In this document: piece by piece, positions 12,934 through 21,563 of the stretch
Layout: every line of letters begins with the position of its first letter
Numbering within the stretch: position 1 is the stretch's first letter
NCBI RefSeq assembly: GCF_013375555.1
Contig: NZ_JABXWB010000001.1
Coordinates: 1 to 64,000, forward strand
Source: Sphingobium sp. EM0848
GTDB lineage: Bacteria > Pseudomonadota > Alphaproteobacteria > Sphingomonadales > Sphingomonadaceae
Reading direction: 5' to 3'
DNA: 64,000 bases
Translations under genes and position numbers: made by a program
The notes under the pieces: model-generated
Told to the model about the DNA's origin: nothing
Databases searched by the model: none
What the model saw: the letters and a program-made list of their open reading frames with translations, nothing else

Positions 12934-13446
12934 ATGCGACTGGCTGGAATCATCATCATGGGTGCGCTGGCGCTTGGCGGCTGCGCTCCGCGGCAGGACG
13001 ATCCGTCCAATCCGCCGCGTCTTGGCCAATGGCACGATCGCACCGTGCTGACCGGCGTGCGGCTCAACGACCGCGCGCTGAAGGAAGAGGAAATCCCGCC
13101 CGACTTCCGCCGGAAGCTGGCCCGTTTCGACAAGGATGACAGTTATTGCGGCGAACCCCGTCCCCGCGAGCGGGCGGAGGTGCAGGCGCTGCTGGATGAG
13201 AAATTCGACAGTTGCGAGATCGAGACTTTCGATCTGAACGGGCCGGAGATCGCCGTGCTGTCCCGCTGCCGTCCGCGCAGGGTGAAGGAGGATGTGCTGA
13301 TGACGGCCAAGGTGAATGGTTTCACGGGCGCGGAAAGCATCCGTCTCGACATCGACGCCATTGCCCGCCTGACCGAAAAGACCGGCGGCAACCAGCTCCT
13401 CATGATTTCCGGTCGCCGCGAGCTTACCCGTACCGGGGATTGCTGA
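12934..13446 (+). CDS. DUF3617-like lipoprotein, paralogue 3
   Basis: 170-residue lipoprotein with lipobox LGGC (Cys17). The ATG at 12934 follows GGGGGAGGG. The mature part has 'PRLGQWHDRTVLTGV', matching the xGxW opening of the other two paralogues, and cysteines at DSYCGEP, DSCEIET and LSRCRPR plus a C-terminal RTGDC. It is more divergent than paralogues 1 and 2. Last gene of the plus-strand run; two bases beyond its stop lies the convergent metallo-hydrolase. Function unknown. Confidence 0.75.
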   Translation: MRLAGIIIMGALALGGCAPRQDDPSNPPRLGQWHDRTVLTGVRLNDRALKEEEIPPDFRRKLARFDKDDSYCGEPRPRERAEVQALLDEKFDSCEIETFDLNGPEIAVLSRCRPRRVKEDVLMTAKVNGFTGAESIRLDIDAIARLTEKTGGNQLLMISGRRELTRTGDC

Positions 13447-13448
13447 GT

Positions 13449-14669
13449 TTATTCGAGCGCCGCGATCGCTCGCCGGTCGCAGTGTTTTTCGCCGCGTGGC
13501 ACCGGCGAATAGGCCGGGACCAATATCGACTGGCCGATCCTGAGCGGGGCGAAGCGCTGCCGCTCGATCCCTCCGCAGCGTAGAGAAAATTCCAGCATCT
13601 TCGGTGGGGTGTCCCATTTTTCATAGGACAGGCGGAACGTTCCCCAATGAATGGGGATGGCGGTCGAGGCTTTCAGCTTCTCGAAAACCTGCACCGCCTG
13701 TTCCGGCCCGATATGCGAGTCCGATTGCATCTGCCCATGCCAGAAGCGGAAGGCGCCGATCGGGATCATCGCCAGCCGGATCGGCCCCAGCCGCGCCGCT
13801 TCCTCTGGCCAGGCCATGTCGCCCGCCCCGGTGTCGCCGGCGAAGAAGATATTACCTGCCCGCGTCTCGATCACGAAGCTCGACCACAGCGCCCGGCTGC
13901 GGTCCGTACCCCAGCGGCTGCTCCAATGATGGTTGCGCAGCACATGGATGCGATAATCCGGGCAATGTTCGTAATTCTCGCACTGGATGACGGTATCGCC
14001 GCCCAGCCCGTTCAGCGCGGCCCCGCTGGCCGACTGGCCCCAGTCCAGTGCTGTCGACGGGATGCCATGGTCGCGCAGAATCTTGTCATTGCCGAGGCTG
14101 GTGACGATCTGGGGCCGGTCCCGCTCCCACAGCCTCCTGAGCGTGGGAATGTCCATATGGTCATAATGATTGTGGCTGATGAGGATGAGGTCGATCTTCG
14201 GCAGATCGTCGAAGCGCACGCCCGGCTGCGCCACCCGCTTCGGTCCCAGCGGGGGCAGGGGGCTGGCATAATCCGACCAGATCGGGTCGGTCAGGATATT
14301 GATCCCCGCCGCCTGCACCAGCACTGTCGAATGGCCTACCCAGGTCGCCACCATACCCCGGGGCGCGGCGAAGGCGGGCGGGCGCGAAGGCTGTACCGTC
14401 ACCGCATCGGGCCATTCGGGCCGGTCGTCCTGCCCGATCAGCCAGCGCGCGATGAAACCGCGCCGGTTGCTGCCCGGCGGTGCGGAAAAATGGATCTCGC
14501 CATCAGGATTGAAGAAACGCGCGCCGTCATAATGGCGACTGACCGGCCCCTCATAATAGATGCGGTCGAGAAAGGGCGGAACGATGGTGACCGCCAGACA
14601 GAGAGCGATGACCGCGAACAACAGTGCAACCCCCGCGCCCTTCAGGATTTTCTCGACGATGCGGCCCAT
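13449..14669 (-). CDS. Membrane-anchored MBL-fold hydrolase (NAPE-PLD/RomA-like)
   Basis: 406-residue metallo-beta-lactamase-fold hydrolase. The start at 14669 follows GGGAGA. Residues 11-30 form a transmembrane anchor, so the enzyme probably faces the periplasm. The domain shows GHSTVLVQ, the metal motif HNHYDH (166-171), FAGDTGAGD and PIHWGTF, the arrangement found in N-acylphosphatidylethanolamine phospholipase D-like and RomA-like proteins. It may act on lipid or phosphodiester substrates; the exact substrate is not deducible. Confidence 0.88.
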   Translation of the reverse strand: MGRIVEKILKGAGVALLFAVIALCLAVTIVPPFLDRIYYEGPVSRHYDGARFFNPDGEIHFSAPPGSNRRGFIARWLIGQDDRPEWPDAVTVQPSRPPAFAAPRGMVATWVGHSTVLVQAAGINILTDPIWSDYASPLPPLGPKRVAQPGVRFDDLPKIDLILISHNHYDHMDIPTLRRLWERDRPQIVTSLGNDKILRDHGIPSTALDWGQSASGAALNGLGGDTVIQCENYEHCPDYRIHVLRNHHWSSRWGTDRSRALWSSFVIETRAGNIFFAGDTGAGDMAWPEEAARLGPIRLAMIPIGAFRFWHGQMQSDSHIGPEQAVQVFEKLKASTAIPIHWGTFRLSYEKWDTPPKMLEFSLRCGGIERQRFAPLRIGQSILVPAYSPVPRGEKHCDRRAIAALE

Positions 14670-14776
14670 GCCGTCTCCCACTATGATGACGGGCACGGAC
14701 ATAGCGCGGATCGGTGCGCGGACAAGGGGTGCAGGAGCCTGCTGCAAGCGCGGAGCGTGAAGGCCGCGTTATGCCC

Positions 14777-14809
14777 AAAAGAAAGCCCGGCGATCATCGA
14801 CCGCCGGGC
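14777..14809 (-). terminator. Rho-independent terminator after DUF4136 lipoprotein gene
   Basis: On the minus strand a perfect 8-base-pair stem (GCCCGGCG/CGCCGGGC, 9-base loop) is followed by TTTCTTTT. It lies 40 bases downstream of the stop codon at 14849. Confidence 0.85.
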
Positions 14810-14848
14810 AATGGGGGCATGGTTGGGAGCCGCCCTCTTGAAAGCCGT

Positions 14849-15499
14849 TCAGCCCTTCTTTTCGGGCGGCAGCGTGATCTTCACATTCTCGCCATTCTGG
14901 CCCGGGAAGCCGGTGAACATCGCGTCGATCAGGTTCGGCACCAGATAGGTCAGCTTGTTCGACAGCGACTGCGCCTGCGCCTTGCCCTCGAACAGGCGGC
15001 GATGGTCGGCGGCGCGATCGATCTTCATGCTGAGATCGCCGGTATAGACGGTGTAGCTGCTGATGTCGTTATAGCCACCGGGACCGAACAGCCACGGATC
15101 GTAGAAGCCATAGCCCCAGGGACGGCCCCAGCGCCCGCGCCAGCCCCAACCGCCATAGAAGAAGGGATCGGGCGCACCAAAGCCGGTTGAGCGCACCTTC
15201 TCCCGGCCATTGTCGACGCTGTAGGCGATGCGGACCACCAAGTCCGCGCGCGCCGGATCGCCGGCCGCGACATAGCCCGTCTGGGTCAGGCGCTGGCCGA
15301 CCAGATCGGCATAGTGGGAAAATTCAAGTCCACCGGCGAGACGCGGATCGTCCGCGACGACGGTGAAGCTTTGCCCGGCGGGAGCCGGAAGCTGCTGAAA
15401 GCGGGCGACGTCGGCCTTGAAGGAGGTTGCGCAGCCCGACAGCGCCACCAGCGCCAGGGCGGGCGCCGCGATCAGGCCGATCTTTTTGAAACGGATCAT
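14849..15499 (-). CDS. DUF4136-family lipoprotein
   Basis: 216-residue lipoprotein with signal MIRFKKIGLIAAPALALVALSGC (Cys23). The mature protein contains the DUF4136 pattern (SFTVVADDPRLAGGLEFSHYADLVGQRL) and a Gly/Trp/Tyr-rich segment (FYGGWGWRGRWGRPWGYG) before the C-terminal strand region. Family members are envelope lipoproteins of unknown function. The start at 15499 was preferred over longer readings because the lipoprotein signal begins there. Confidence 0.85.
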   Translation of the reverse strand: MIRFKKIGLIAAPALALVALSGCATSFKADVARFQQLPAPAGQSFTVVADDPRLAGGLEFSHYADLVGQRLTQTGYVAAGDPARADLVVRIAYSVDNGREKVRSTGFGAPDPFFYGGWGWRGRWGRPWGYGFYDPWLFGPGGYNDISSYTVYTGDLSMKIDRAADHRRLFEGKAQAQSLSNKLTYLVPNLIDAMFTGFPGQNGENVKITLPPEKKG

Positions 15500-15699
15500 T
15501 TTTCTGCGTCCTGTATCAGGCACTACGCCTGCGAAACACCTTGCGCCCTGCCATAGCAAAACGCAACTGAACATCGTTTGAACGCGCGAAACGGGCAAAT
15601 CGGCGCAAACCATGTCCTGTCACCCCCTAGGACGACGCGGGCAGGATCGTTCCGTCGCGAACAGGAGGGGGACCGCCACTTTGGCGATCACCTGTGACA

Positions 15700-16716
15700 T
15701 TAACGCATCAGTCCCATCGCCTGATAGGCGGCGCGCAAGGTCGGCTCGGCGGCGGAGGAGGCCTTTGCCGCGCCCTTTTCCAGGATCGCGTCCAGTGCGG
15801 CGTCGTCGCTGCGCAGGTCCATGAACCGCGTGCGGATGGGGCGGAGCGTCTCCACCAGTAGTTCGCCCAGCGCCGGCTTGAACGCGCCGAAGCCCTTGCC
15901 CGCAAACTCGGCGCAGACGGCGTCGGCGGTCGTGCCCGACAGCGTCGCATAGATGCCGATCAGATTGCTCGCCTCCGGGCGGCCCGCCAGACCTTCGGCT
16001 GTTTCGGGCAAGGGTTCGGGATCGGTTTTGGCCTTCTTCACCTTCTGCATGATCGCATCATCATCGTCGGTCAGGTTGATGCGGCTCATATCGGACGGGT
16101 CGGACTTGGACATCTTCGCCGTGCCGTCGCGCAGCGACATGATGCGCGCCGATTCCTTCGGAATGATCGGGTCGGGCAGGGTGAACAGTTCCACGCCGAA
16201 GTCGGCATTGAACTTGGTGGCGATGTCGCGGGCCAGTTCCAGATGCTGTTTCTGGTCTTCGCCCACGGGCACATGCGTCGCCTGGTAAAGCAGCACGTCG
16301 GCCGCCATCAGCACCGGATAGACATAGAGGCCGACGGAGGCGCTTTCGCGATTCTTGCCCGCCTTGTCCTTGAACTGGGTCATGCGATTGAGCCAGCCGA
16401 TCCGCGCCGTGCCGTTGAGCAGCCAGCACAGTTCCGCATGGGCGGGGACGCGCGCCTGGTTGAAGAGGACGCTGCGGTTGGGGTCGATGCCCGCCGCGAC
16501 CAGCGCGGCGGCCATGTCGCGCACATGGCGCATGCGGGCGCCAGGCTCTTCATGCACGGTGATCGAGTGCATGTCGGCGAGGAAGAAGAAACACTGGCTG
16601 GCGGAATCCATCTCATCCTGCATCCGCACCCAGTTGCGGATCGCGCCCAGATAATTGCCCAGGTGCAGATTGCCGGTCGGCTGGATGCCGGAAAGGACGC
16701 GCATTCTTCTATCCAT
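15700..16716 (-). CDS. trpS: Tryptophanyl-tRNA synthetase
   Basis: Class I aminoacyl-tRNA synthetase that charges tRNA-Trp. The 338-residue protein has the HIGH-equivalent TGNLHLGN (14-21) and KMSKS (201-205). Start: ATG at 16716 overlaps the murJ stop by 8 bases; Met5 (16704) is a reasonable alternative. Last gene of the minus-strand order secB, murJ, trpS, and probably translated by coupling with murJ. Confidence 0.97.
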   Translation of the reverse strand: MDRRMRVLSGIQPTGNLHLGNYLGAIRNWVRMQDEMDSASQCFFFLADMHSITVHEEPGARMRHVRDMAAALVAAGIDPNRSVLFNQARVPAHAELCWLLNGTARIGWLNRMTQFKDKAGKNRESASVGLYVYPVLMAADVLLYQATHVPVGEDQKQHLELARDIATKFNADFGVELFTLPDPIIPKESARIMSLRDGTAKMSKSDPSDMSRINLTDDDDAIMQKVKKAKTDPEPLPETAEGLAGRPEASNLIGIYATLSGTTADAVCAEFAGKGFGAFKPALGELLVETLRPIRTRFMDLRSDDAALDAILEKGAAKASSAAEPTLRAAYQAMGLMR

Positions 16717-18316
16717 TCTCTTGGCTAGGGATTGAACTTTTGCGGCGCATCAGCGCCTTGAGGTCGGACAGCCGATAGGCGCCCGTGATGAAACAGGCCA
16801 CCCCGTAAAGCGCAATGCCCGTCCCGACAAGCACCGCGAGCGCCACATAGCGCTGGATCATCACCCCGCCGAGCCATGGGTCCAGCAGGTCTTCGCCCGC
16901 ATAAAGCGCCATGCCCATGGCGACCGCCGCCACCGCGAGCCGGGGCAAACGCCGCCGCAACTGCCCGTCGGCGGAGAAGTGGCCGCGCTTCACCAGCGTC
17001 GAATAGAGCATCGCGACATTGAGGGTCGAGGAGAGCGCGGTCGCCAGCGGCGGCCCGACATGGCCCATGCCGAAATGACCGAGCAGCGGGATCAGGACGA
17101 TATTGCCGATGATGTTGACGACGATGGAAAGCATCGCATAGCGCACCGGCGTCCGGGTGTCGCCGCGCGCATAATAGCCCGGCGTCAGCACCTTCACGAG
17201 CACATAGGAGGGCAGGCCGATGGAGAAGGCCGACAGCGCCCAGCCGCAACGCTGCGCATCCTCGACCGTGAAGCGGCCATATTGGAAGAGGCCCCGCACG
17301 ATTGGCTCGGCCACGGTGATGAAGGCCACCGTTGCGGGCAAGGTCAGGAACAGCGCCAGTTCGATGCCGCGATTCTGCGTATCCATCGCTTGCTTGTCCT
17401 GTCCCGTCGAGAGCAGGCGCGAGATGGTCGGCAGCAGGATGGTGCCAAGGCCGATGCCGATCAGCCCCAGCGGCAACTGGTTCAGCCGGTCGGCATAATA
17501 GATATAGGTGATCGACCCCGAAGCGAGCAGCCAGCCCGACAGGGCGGTGGAGATCAGCAGGTTGATCTGCGACGCGCCCGCGCCTGCGGCGGCCGGGACG
17601 ATCAGCCGCAGCAATTGCTTCACATCCGCATCGAAGCGCGGCCGCTTGAGCTTCATCGACACGCCTGCCCGCTGACAGGCCCAGATCAGCCAGAGCAGTT
17701 GCAGCGCGCCGCCCACGGTGACGGAAATCGCCTGCACGCGCGCCGTTTCATATTCATTGGCGCCGTGGAACAGCCACAGCCCGGCGATCATCGCGATGTT
17801 GAGCAGGATCGGCGCCGCCGCATTCACCCAGAATTTGTCGAGTGAATTGAGAATGCCGCCCAGCAGCGAGGCCAGGCTGATCAGTGCCAGATAGGGCAGG
17901 GTGATGCGCGACAGCATCACCGCAAAGGCGAACTGCTCCGCCGTCGGATGCTGCCGGGAAAAGCCGCCGGACAGCGCCCAGGTGATCGGCCAGGCCGCCG
18001 CGATCAGCAGTGCGGTGAACAGCAGCAGCACAGGCAGCAGCACCGCCAGCGCGCGTTCGGCGAAATGATAGCCTTCCGCGATCCCGCCCGGTCCCGCCGC
18101 CTTGCGGTTGAACATTGGGATGAAGGCGGCGGAAAAGGCGCCCTCGGCGAAAAGGGCGCGGAACATGTTGGGCAGGCGGAAGGCGACGCCGTTAAAGGCG
18201 TCCGACGCGAACCCCGCGCCGACATAGCGTGCCGCGAGCGAATCGCGAACCAGCGCGAGCACCCGGCTGGCGAGCGTCAGCCCGCCGACCGAGCCAAGCG
18301 CCCGCACCAGCTTCAT
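16709..18316 (-). CDS. murJ: Lipid II flippase MurJ
   Basis: Polytopic inner-membrane protein of the MVN/MATE-like MOP superfamily that moves lipid II across the membrane for peptidoglycan synthesis. The 535-residue sequence starts with the family N-terminus (SVGGLTLASRVLALVRDSLAARYVGAG) split by helices and contains about 14 hydrophobic segments. AGGGGAA precedes the ATG. It follows secB by 21 bases and overlaps trpS, so the three genes likely form one operon. Confidence 0.95.
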   Translation of the reverse strand: MKLVRALGSVGGLTLASRVLALVRDSLAARYVGAGFASDAFNGVAFRLPNMFRALFAEGAFSAAFIPMFNRKAAGPGGIAEGYHFAERALAVLLPVLLLFTALLIAAAWPITWALSGGFSRQHPTAEQFAFAVMLSRITLPYLALISLASLLGGILNSLDKFWVNAAAPILLNIAMIAGLWLFHGANEYETARVQAISVTVGGALQLLWLIWACQRAGVSMKLKRPRFDADVKQLLRLIVPAAAGAGASQINLLISTALSGWLLASGSITYIYYADRLNQLPLGLIGIGLGTILLPTISRLLSTGQDKQAMDTQNRGIELALFLTLPATVAFITVAEPIVRGLFQYGRFTVEDAQRCGWALSAFSIGLPSYVLVKVLTPGYYARGDTRTPVRYAMLSIVVNIIGNIVLIPLLGHFGMGHVGPPLATALSSTLNVAMLYSTLVKRGHFSADGQLRRRLPRLAVAAVAMGMALYAGEDLLDPWLGGVMIQRYVALAVLVGTGIALYGVACFITGAYRLSDLKALMRRKSSIPSQENG

Positions 18317-18337
18317 ATCTTAATTCCCCTGACCGGC

Positions 18338-18835
18338 TCAGGCGTGACCGGCCGGTTCGCCCGCGGTCTGCGCCATGGCTTCCGCCTGCTGGACATAGAG
18401 GCCGCCGAAATCGATCGGATCGAGCAGCAGCGGCGGGAAGCCGCCGTCGCGGATCGCATCGGCCAGCACGCGGCGGGCGAAGGGGAAGAGCAGGCGCGGC
18501 GCTTCGGCCAGCATGAAGGGCTGCATCTGGTCTTCAGGCACGTTGCGCATGCCGAAGATCGCTGCATAGACCAACTCGACGGCAAAGGCGGTGCCCTGCG
18601 GCGCGGTCGCCTTGACCTCGATCTTCAGCGAGACTTCGACGACTTCCTCGCCCACCTTGTCGGCGCCGATGTTGAACTGCACGTCGATCTGCGGCTGGTC
18701 CTGCCACTGGTAGACGGCCGGTGCGTTCGGGTTCTCGAACGACAGGTCCTTCACATACTGGCTGATCAGCGCGATCTGCGGGCCGTTGTCGGCGCCATTG
18801 CCGGTGGTCTGAATGATATCGGCTTCCTCGGCCAT
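18338..18835 (-). CDS. secB: Protein-export chaperone SecB
   Basis: SecB tetramers hold unfolded precursor proteins and deliver them to SecA. With the ATG at 18835 the protein has 165 residues, normal for alphaproteobacteria, with the typical pieces YVKDLSFENPNAP, GEEVVEVSLKIEV and LLFPFARRVLAD. The longer upstream reading has no homology. It is divergent from the Tim44-like gene across about 175 bases and heads the secB-murJ-trpS order. Confidence 0.97.
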   Translation of the reverse strand: MAEEADIIQTTGNGADNGPQIALISQYVKDLSFENPNAPAVYQWQDQPQIDVQFNIGADKVGEEVVEVSLKIEVKATAPQGTAFAVELVYAAIFGMRNVPEDQMQPFMLAEAPRLLFPFARRVLADAIRDGGFPPLLLDPIDFGGLYVQQAEAMAQTAGEPAGHA

Positions 18836-19010
18836 TGTTTTTCCCTGGGTTTGACAGGCGGAATGCCCGCTTGATGTTCGACCCGCGCGCTTAGCAGGGG
18901 CGGCTGGGCAGGGCAATGGACCTCACGCAAAGCCGCCATTTGAATATGCGGGGAAACATGCCTATGTTGGTTGCGTTACAGTTTTTCAGATTCAAAGGGT
19001 AGCTGACCCC

Positions 19011-19667
19011 GTGTACGTGATCGTCATTCTCGCCATGATTGCCGGTTTCCTGGCGCTTCGGCTCTATTCCGTGCTCGGCAAGCGCACGGGGCATGAGCAG
19101 GAGCCTGCCCTTCGCCCGGCGGATGAGCGCGCCAAGGTGACGATTGTGCAGCCTCGCCCGGCGCCGGAAATGGTGGGCGATTCGGTGCGCCTGTCCGACG
19201 GGCTGATCGCGCCCGGCGGAGAGGCGGGCGTCCGCATGCTGATCGCGGCGGATCGCAGCTTCGACGTGCCCCAGTTCGTGGAAGGCGCCAAGGCGGCTTA
19301 CAAGATGGTGCTCGAAGCTTTCTGGCGCGGTGATCGGCAGGAGCTGGAATGGCTCTGCGACGCCGATGTTCTGGCCTCCTTCGAGGAAGCCATCGCTGCG
19401 CGTGAGGCGGAAGGGCATGTGCTCGACAACCGGCTGGTCCGCATCGAAAAGACGCAGATCGTCGATGCCAGCGTCAATGGCCGGATCGCGGAGATTTCGC
19501 TGCGGTTCGAGGCGGATATCGCCGCCGTCACCCGCGATAAGGACGGCCATGTCGTGGCCGGGTCGCTGACCGATGCGATCGGCACCAACGACATCTGGAC
19601 CTTCACGCGCGACCTGCGCAGCACCGATCCCAACTGGAAGCTCAGCGAGACCGACGAGGCGGCATGA
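19011..19667 (+). CDS. Tim44-like domain protein (TimA-type)
   Basis: 218-residue protein with an N-terminal transmembrane segment (1-20) and a C-terminal Tim44-like domain (about 85-215: DVPQFVEGAKAAYKMVLEAF, EWLCDADV, TRDLRSTDPNWKL). It resembles alphaproteobacterial relatives of the mitochondrial import factor Tim44. The start is GTG at 19011, after AAAGGGTAG. Its stop overlaps the mltA start in ATGA, so the two are translationally coupled. An inner-membrane role in envelope protein handling is inferred from the family, not shown. Confidence 0.88.
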   Translation: MYVIVILAMIAGFLALRLYSVLGKRTGHEQEPALRPADERAKVTIVQPRPAPEMVGDSVRLSDGLIAPGGEAGVRMLIAADRSFDVPQFVEGAKAAYKMVLEAFWRGDRQELEWLCDADVLASFEEAIAAREAEGHVLDNRLVRIEKTQIVDASVNGRIAEISLRFEADIAAVTRDKDGHVVAGSLTDAIGTNDIWTFTRDLRSTDPNWKLSETDEAA

Positions 19668-20920
19668 CCCTGCGCCAGTCGGGGGGGGCGCTGGCCGCGG
19701 CATTGCTGCTGTCCGCTTGCGCGGGCGGCGTCATTCCGCCGGGCGCGAGTGGTCCGGCCCCTTCGCGCCCACCGCATGGCGGAGAGGCGGCGACCCGCCC
19801 CGTTCCTGCCACGCCCCGGCCGACCCTGCCGGTGACGCCACCGACTTCCGTCACACCCGCCGATACCGCCAATGCGGTCAGCACGGGCATTACGCGCGGC
19901 CCCGATATCGCCAATCTGATTCCGTCGGGTGAACGATCACGCAAGGCGTTGCAGGCCTTCCGTCTGTCCTGTCCGTCGCTGATGCGGCGTACCGACCAGA
20001 GTGGGCTGACCCGTGGGTCCGACTGGAACAATGCCTGCGCCGCCGCGTCGAGCTGGCCCGAAAGCTCGGCCAATGAATTTTTTTCGCGCTATTTCGAAGC
20101 GGTGCAGGTGGGTCCCGGCACGGCTTTCGTCACGGGCTATTATGAGCCGGAAATCGCCGGTTCGCGCAGCCGTCAGCCCGGCTATCAGGTGCCGATCTAT
20201 CGCCGCCCCTCCAATCTGGTCGACGTCAATCTCGGCCTGTTCAGCGACAGCCTGAAGGGCAAGACCATTCGCGGCAAGGTGGACGGCAGCAATTTCGTCC
20301 CATTCGACGATCGGTCGCAGATCGTGTCGGGGGCGCTGGCGGGCCAGGGGCTGGAACTGGCCTGGGCAGCGGATCCGGTCGAATTCTTCTTCCTGCAGGT
20401 ACAGGGCAGCGGCCGGTTGTTGCTGCCCGATGGCGGTGTCATGCGCATCGGCTATGACGGCCAGAATGGGCGGGACTATACCGGCATCGGCAAGCTGATG
20501 AAGGATCGTGGCCTGATCCAGGCGGGGTCGATGCAGGACATCATGGCCTATTTGCGCGCGCATCCGGCCGAAGGCGCGGCGATCATGAATGAGAACAAGA
20601 GCTTCGTCTTCTTCCGTGAACTGACCGGCGCGGGTCCGCTGGGCGCCATGGGCGTGGCGGTAACGCCCGAGGCGACGGTGGCGGCCGATCCCCGCTATGT
20701 GCCGATGGGCGCGCCGGTGCTGCTCTCGCTCGACCGGGCCGAACCCAATGGCATCTGGATCGCGCAGGACACTGGCGGCGCGATCAAGGGCGCCAATCGC
20801 TTCGACAGTTTCTGGGGCGCGGGTAGCGATGCGCGCAGCATCGCGGGCGGCATGTCGGCGCGGGGCAGCGCATTGATCCTGCTGCCTGTCGGATCGGCGG
20901 CGCGGCTCGGCCAGAACTGA
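19664..20920 (+). CDS. mltA: Membrane-bound lytic murein transglycosylase A
   Basis: Lipoprotein (lipobox LSAC, Cys19) of 418 residues that cleaves peptidoglycan glycan strands to 1,6-anhydro-muropeptides. The MltA barrel is seen as TGYYEPEIAGSR, EFFFLQVQGSGRL and YDGQNGRDYTGIGK, and the C-terminal 3D domain as QDTGGAIKGANRFDSFWG, which holds the catalytic Asp. A Pro/Thr-rich linker (about 25-65) joins lipid anchor and domain. It overlaps the Tim44-like gene by four bases and is followed by the Smr gene after 13 bases. Confidence 0.95.
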   Translation: MTLRQSGGALAAALLLSACAGGVIPPGASGPAPSRPPHGGEAATRPVPATPRPTLPVTPPTSVTPADTANAVSTGITRGPDIANLIPSGERSRKALQAFRLSCPSLMRRTDQSGLTRGSDWNNACAAASSWPESSANEFFSRYFEAVQVGPGTAFVTGYYEPEIAGSRSRQPGYQVPIYRRPSNLVDVNLGLFSDSLKGKTIRGKVDGSNFVPFDDRSQIVSGALAGQGLELAWAADPVEFFFLQVQGSGRLLLPDGGVMRIGYDGQNGRDYTGIGKLMKDRGLIQAGSMQDIMAYLRAHPAEGAAIMNENKSFVFFRELTGAGPLGAMGVAVTPEATVAADPRYVPMGAPVLLSLDRAEPNGIWIAQDTGGAIKGANRFDSFWGAGSDARSIAGGMSARGSALILLPVGSAARLGQN

Positions 20921-20933
20921 TGCCCTGCGGTTC

Positions 20934-21467
20934 ATGGTCCGGCGACATCTCTCCTCTGAAGAACAGGCGCTTTGGACAGCGCTGACGCGGTCTGTGCGGC
21001 CGCTGCGGCCCGGTGCGCGGACGCCGGCGCTGCCGGCGGTGCCGGTTAAGGCAACGAACGAAACAGGGTTAACGCCCATGCCGTCCAGCCCCACCCCGAC
21101 GCCGCCCGCGCGCGCACCCTCCGCTGTGCTGGATTCCGGTTGGGAACGCCGAATCCGTAGCGGAAATCTGGCGCCGGACATGGCGATTGACCTGCACGGC
21201 CACACCCTTGCCGCCGCCCATGCGCGGCTTAACCAGGCGCTGGCGGCGGCATGGGCACGCGATGTCCGCGTGCTGCTGGTGGTGACCGGAAAGCCGCCGA
21301 AAAGCGCCTCTTCCGGCAATGGATCGCGGCGCGGCGCCATTCGTGGCGAGATCGGTCATTGGCTGGAAACCAGCAGTTTTGCCGACCGCATCGCCAGCGT
21401 GCGGATCGCGCATCAGCGCCATGGCGGGGACGGCGCGCTCTACGTCATTTTGCGGCGCAAAAAATAA
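20934..21467 (+). CDS. Smr/MutS2-C domain protein
   Basis: 177-residue protein with a C-terminal Smr domain: the conserved start IDLHGHTLAAAHARL, then VLLVVTGKP and RGAIRGEIGHWLE. Smr domains are small nucleases or nucleic-acid binders. The N-terminal half is basic at first (MVRRHLSSEEQALW) and then Pro-rich and disordered. Position after mltA matches the gene order I recall for this cluster in other alphaproteobacteria. Cytoplasmic. Confidence 0.88.
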   Translation: MVRRHLSSEEQALWTALTRSVRPLRPGARTPALPAVPVKATNETGLTPMPSSPTPTPPARAPSAVLDSGWERRIRSGNLAPDMAIDLHGHTLAAAHARLNQALAAAWARDVRVLLVVTGKPPKSASSGNGSRRGAIRGEIGHWLETSSFADRIASVRIAHQRHGGDGALYVILRRKK

Positions 21468-21563
21468 GCCTTTCGATGAGGTTTCACTGACCTTTTTTTA
21501 ACCACTGCCCTTCATATCCGACTGATCCAGCCCAAGGCCGGGCTGCGCAGGGCAGGGAGGCAC

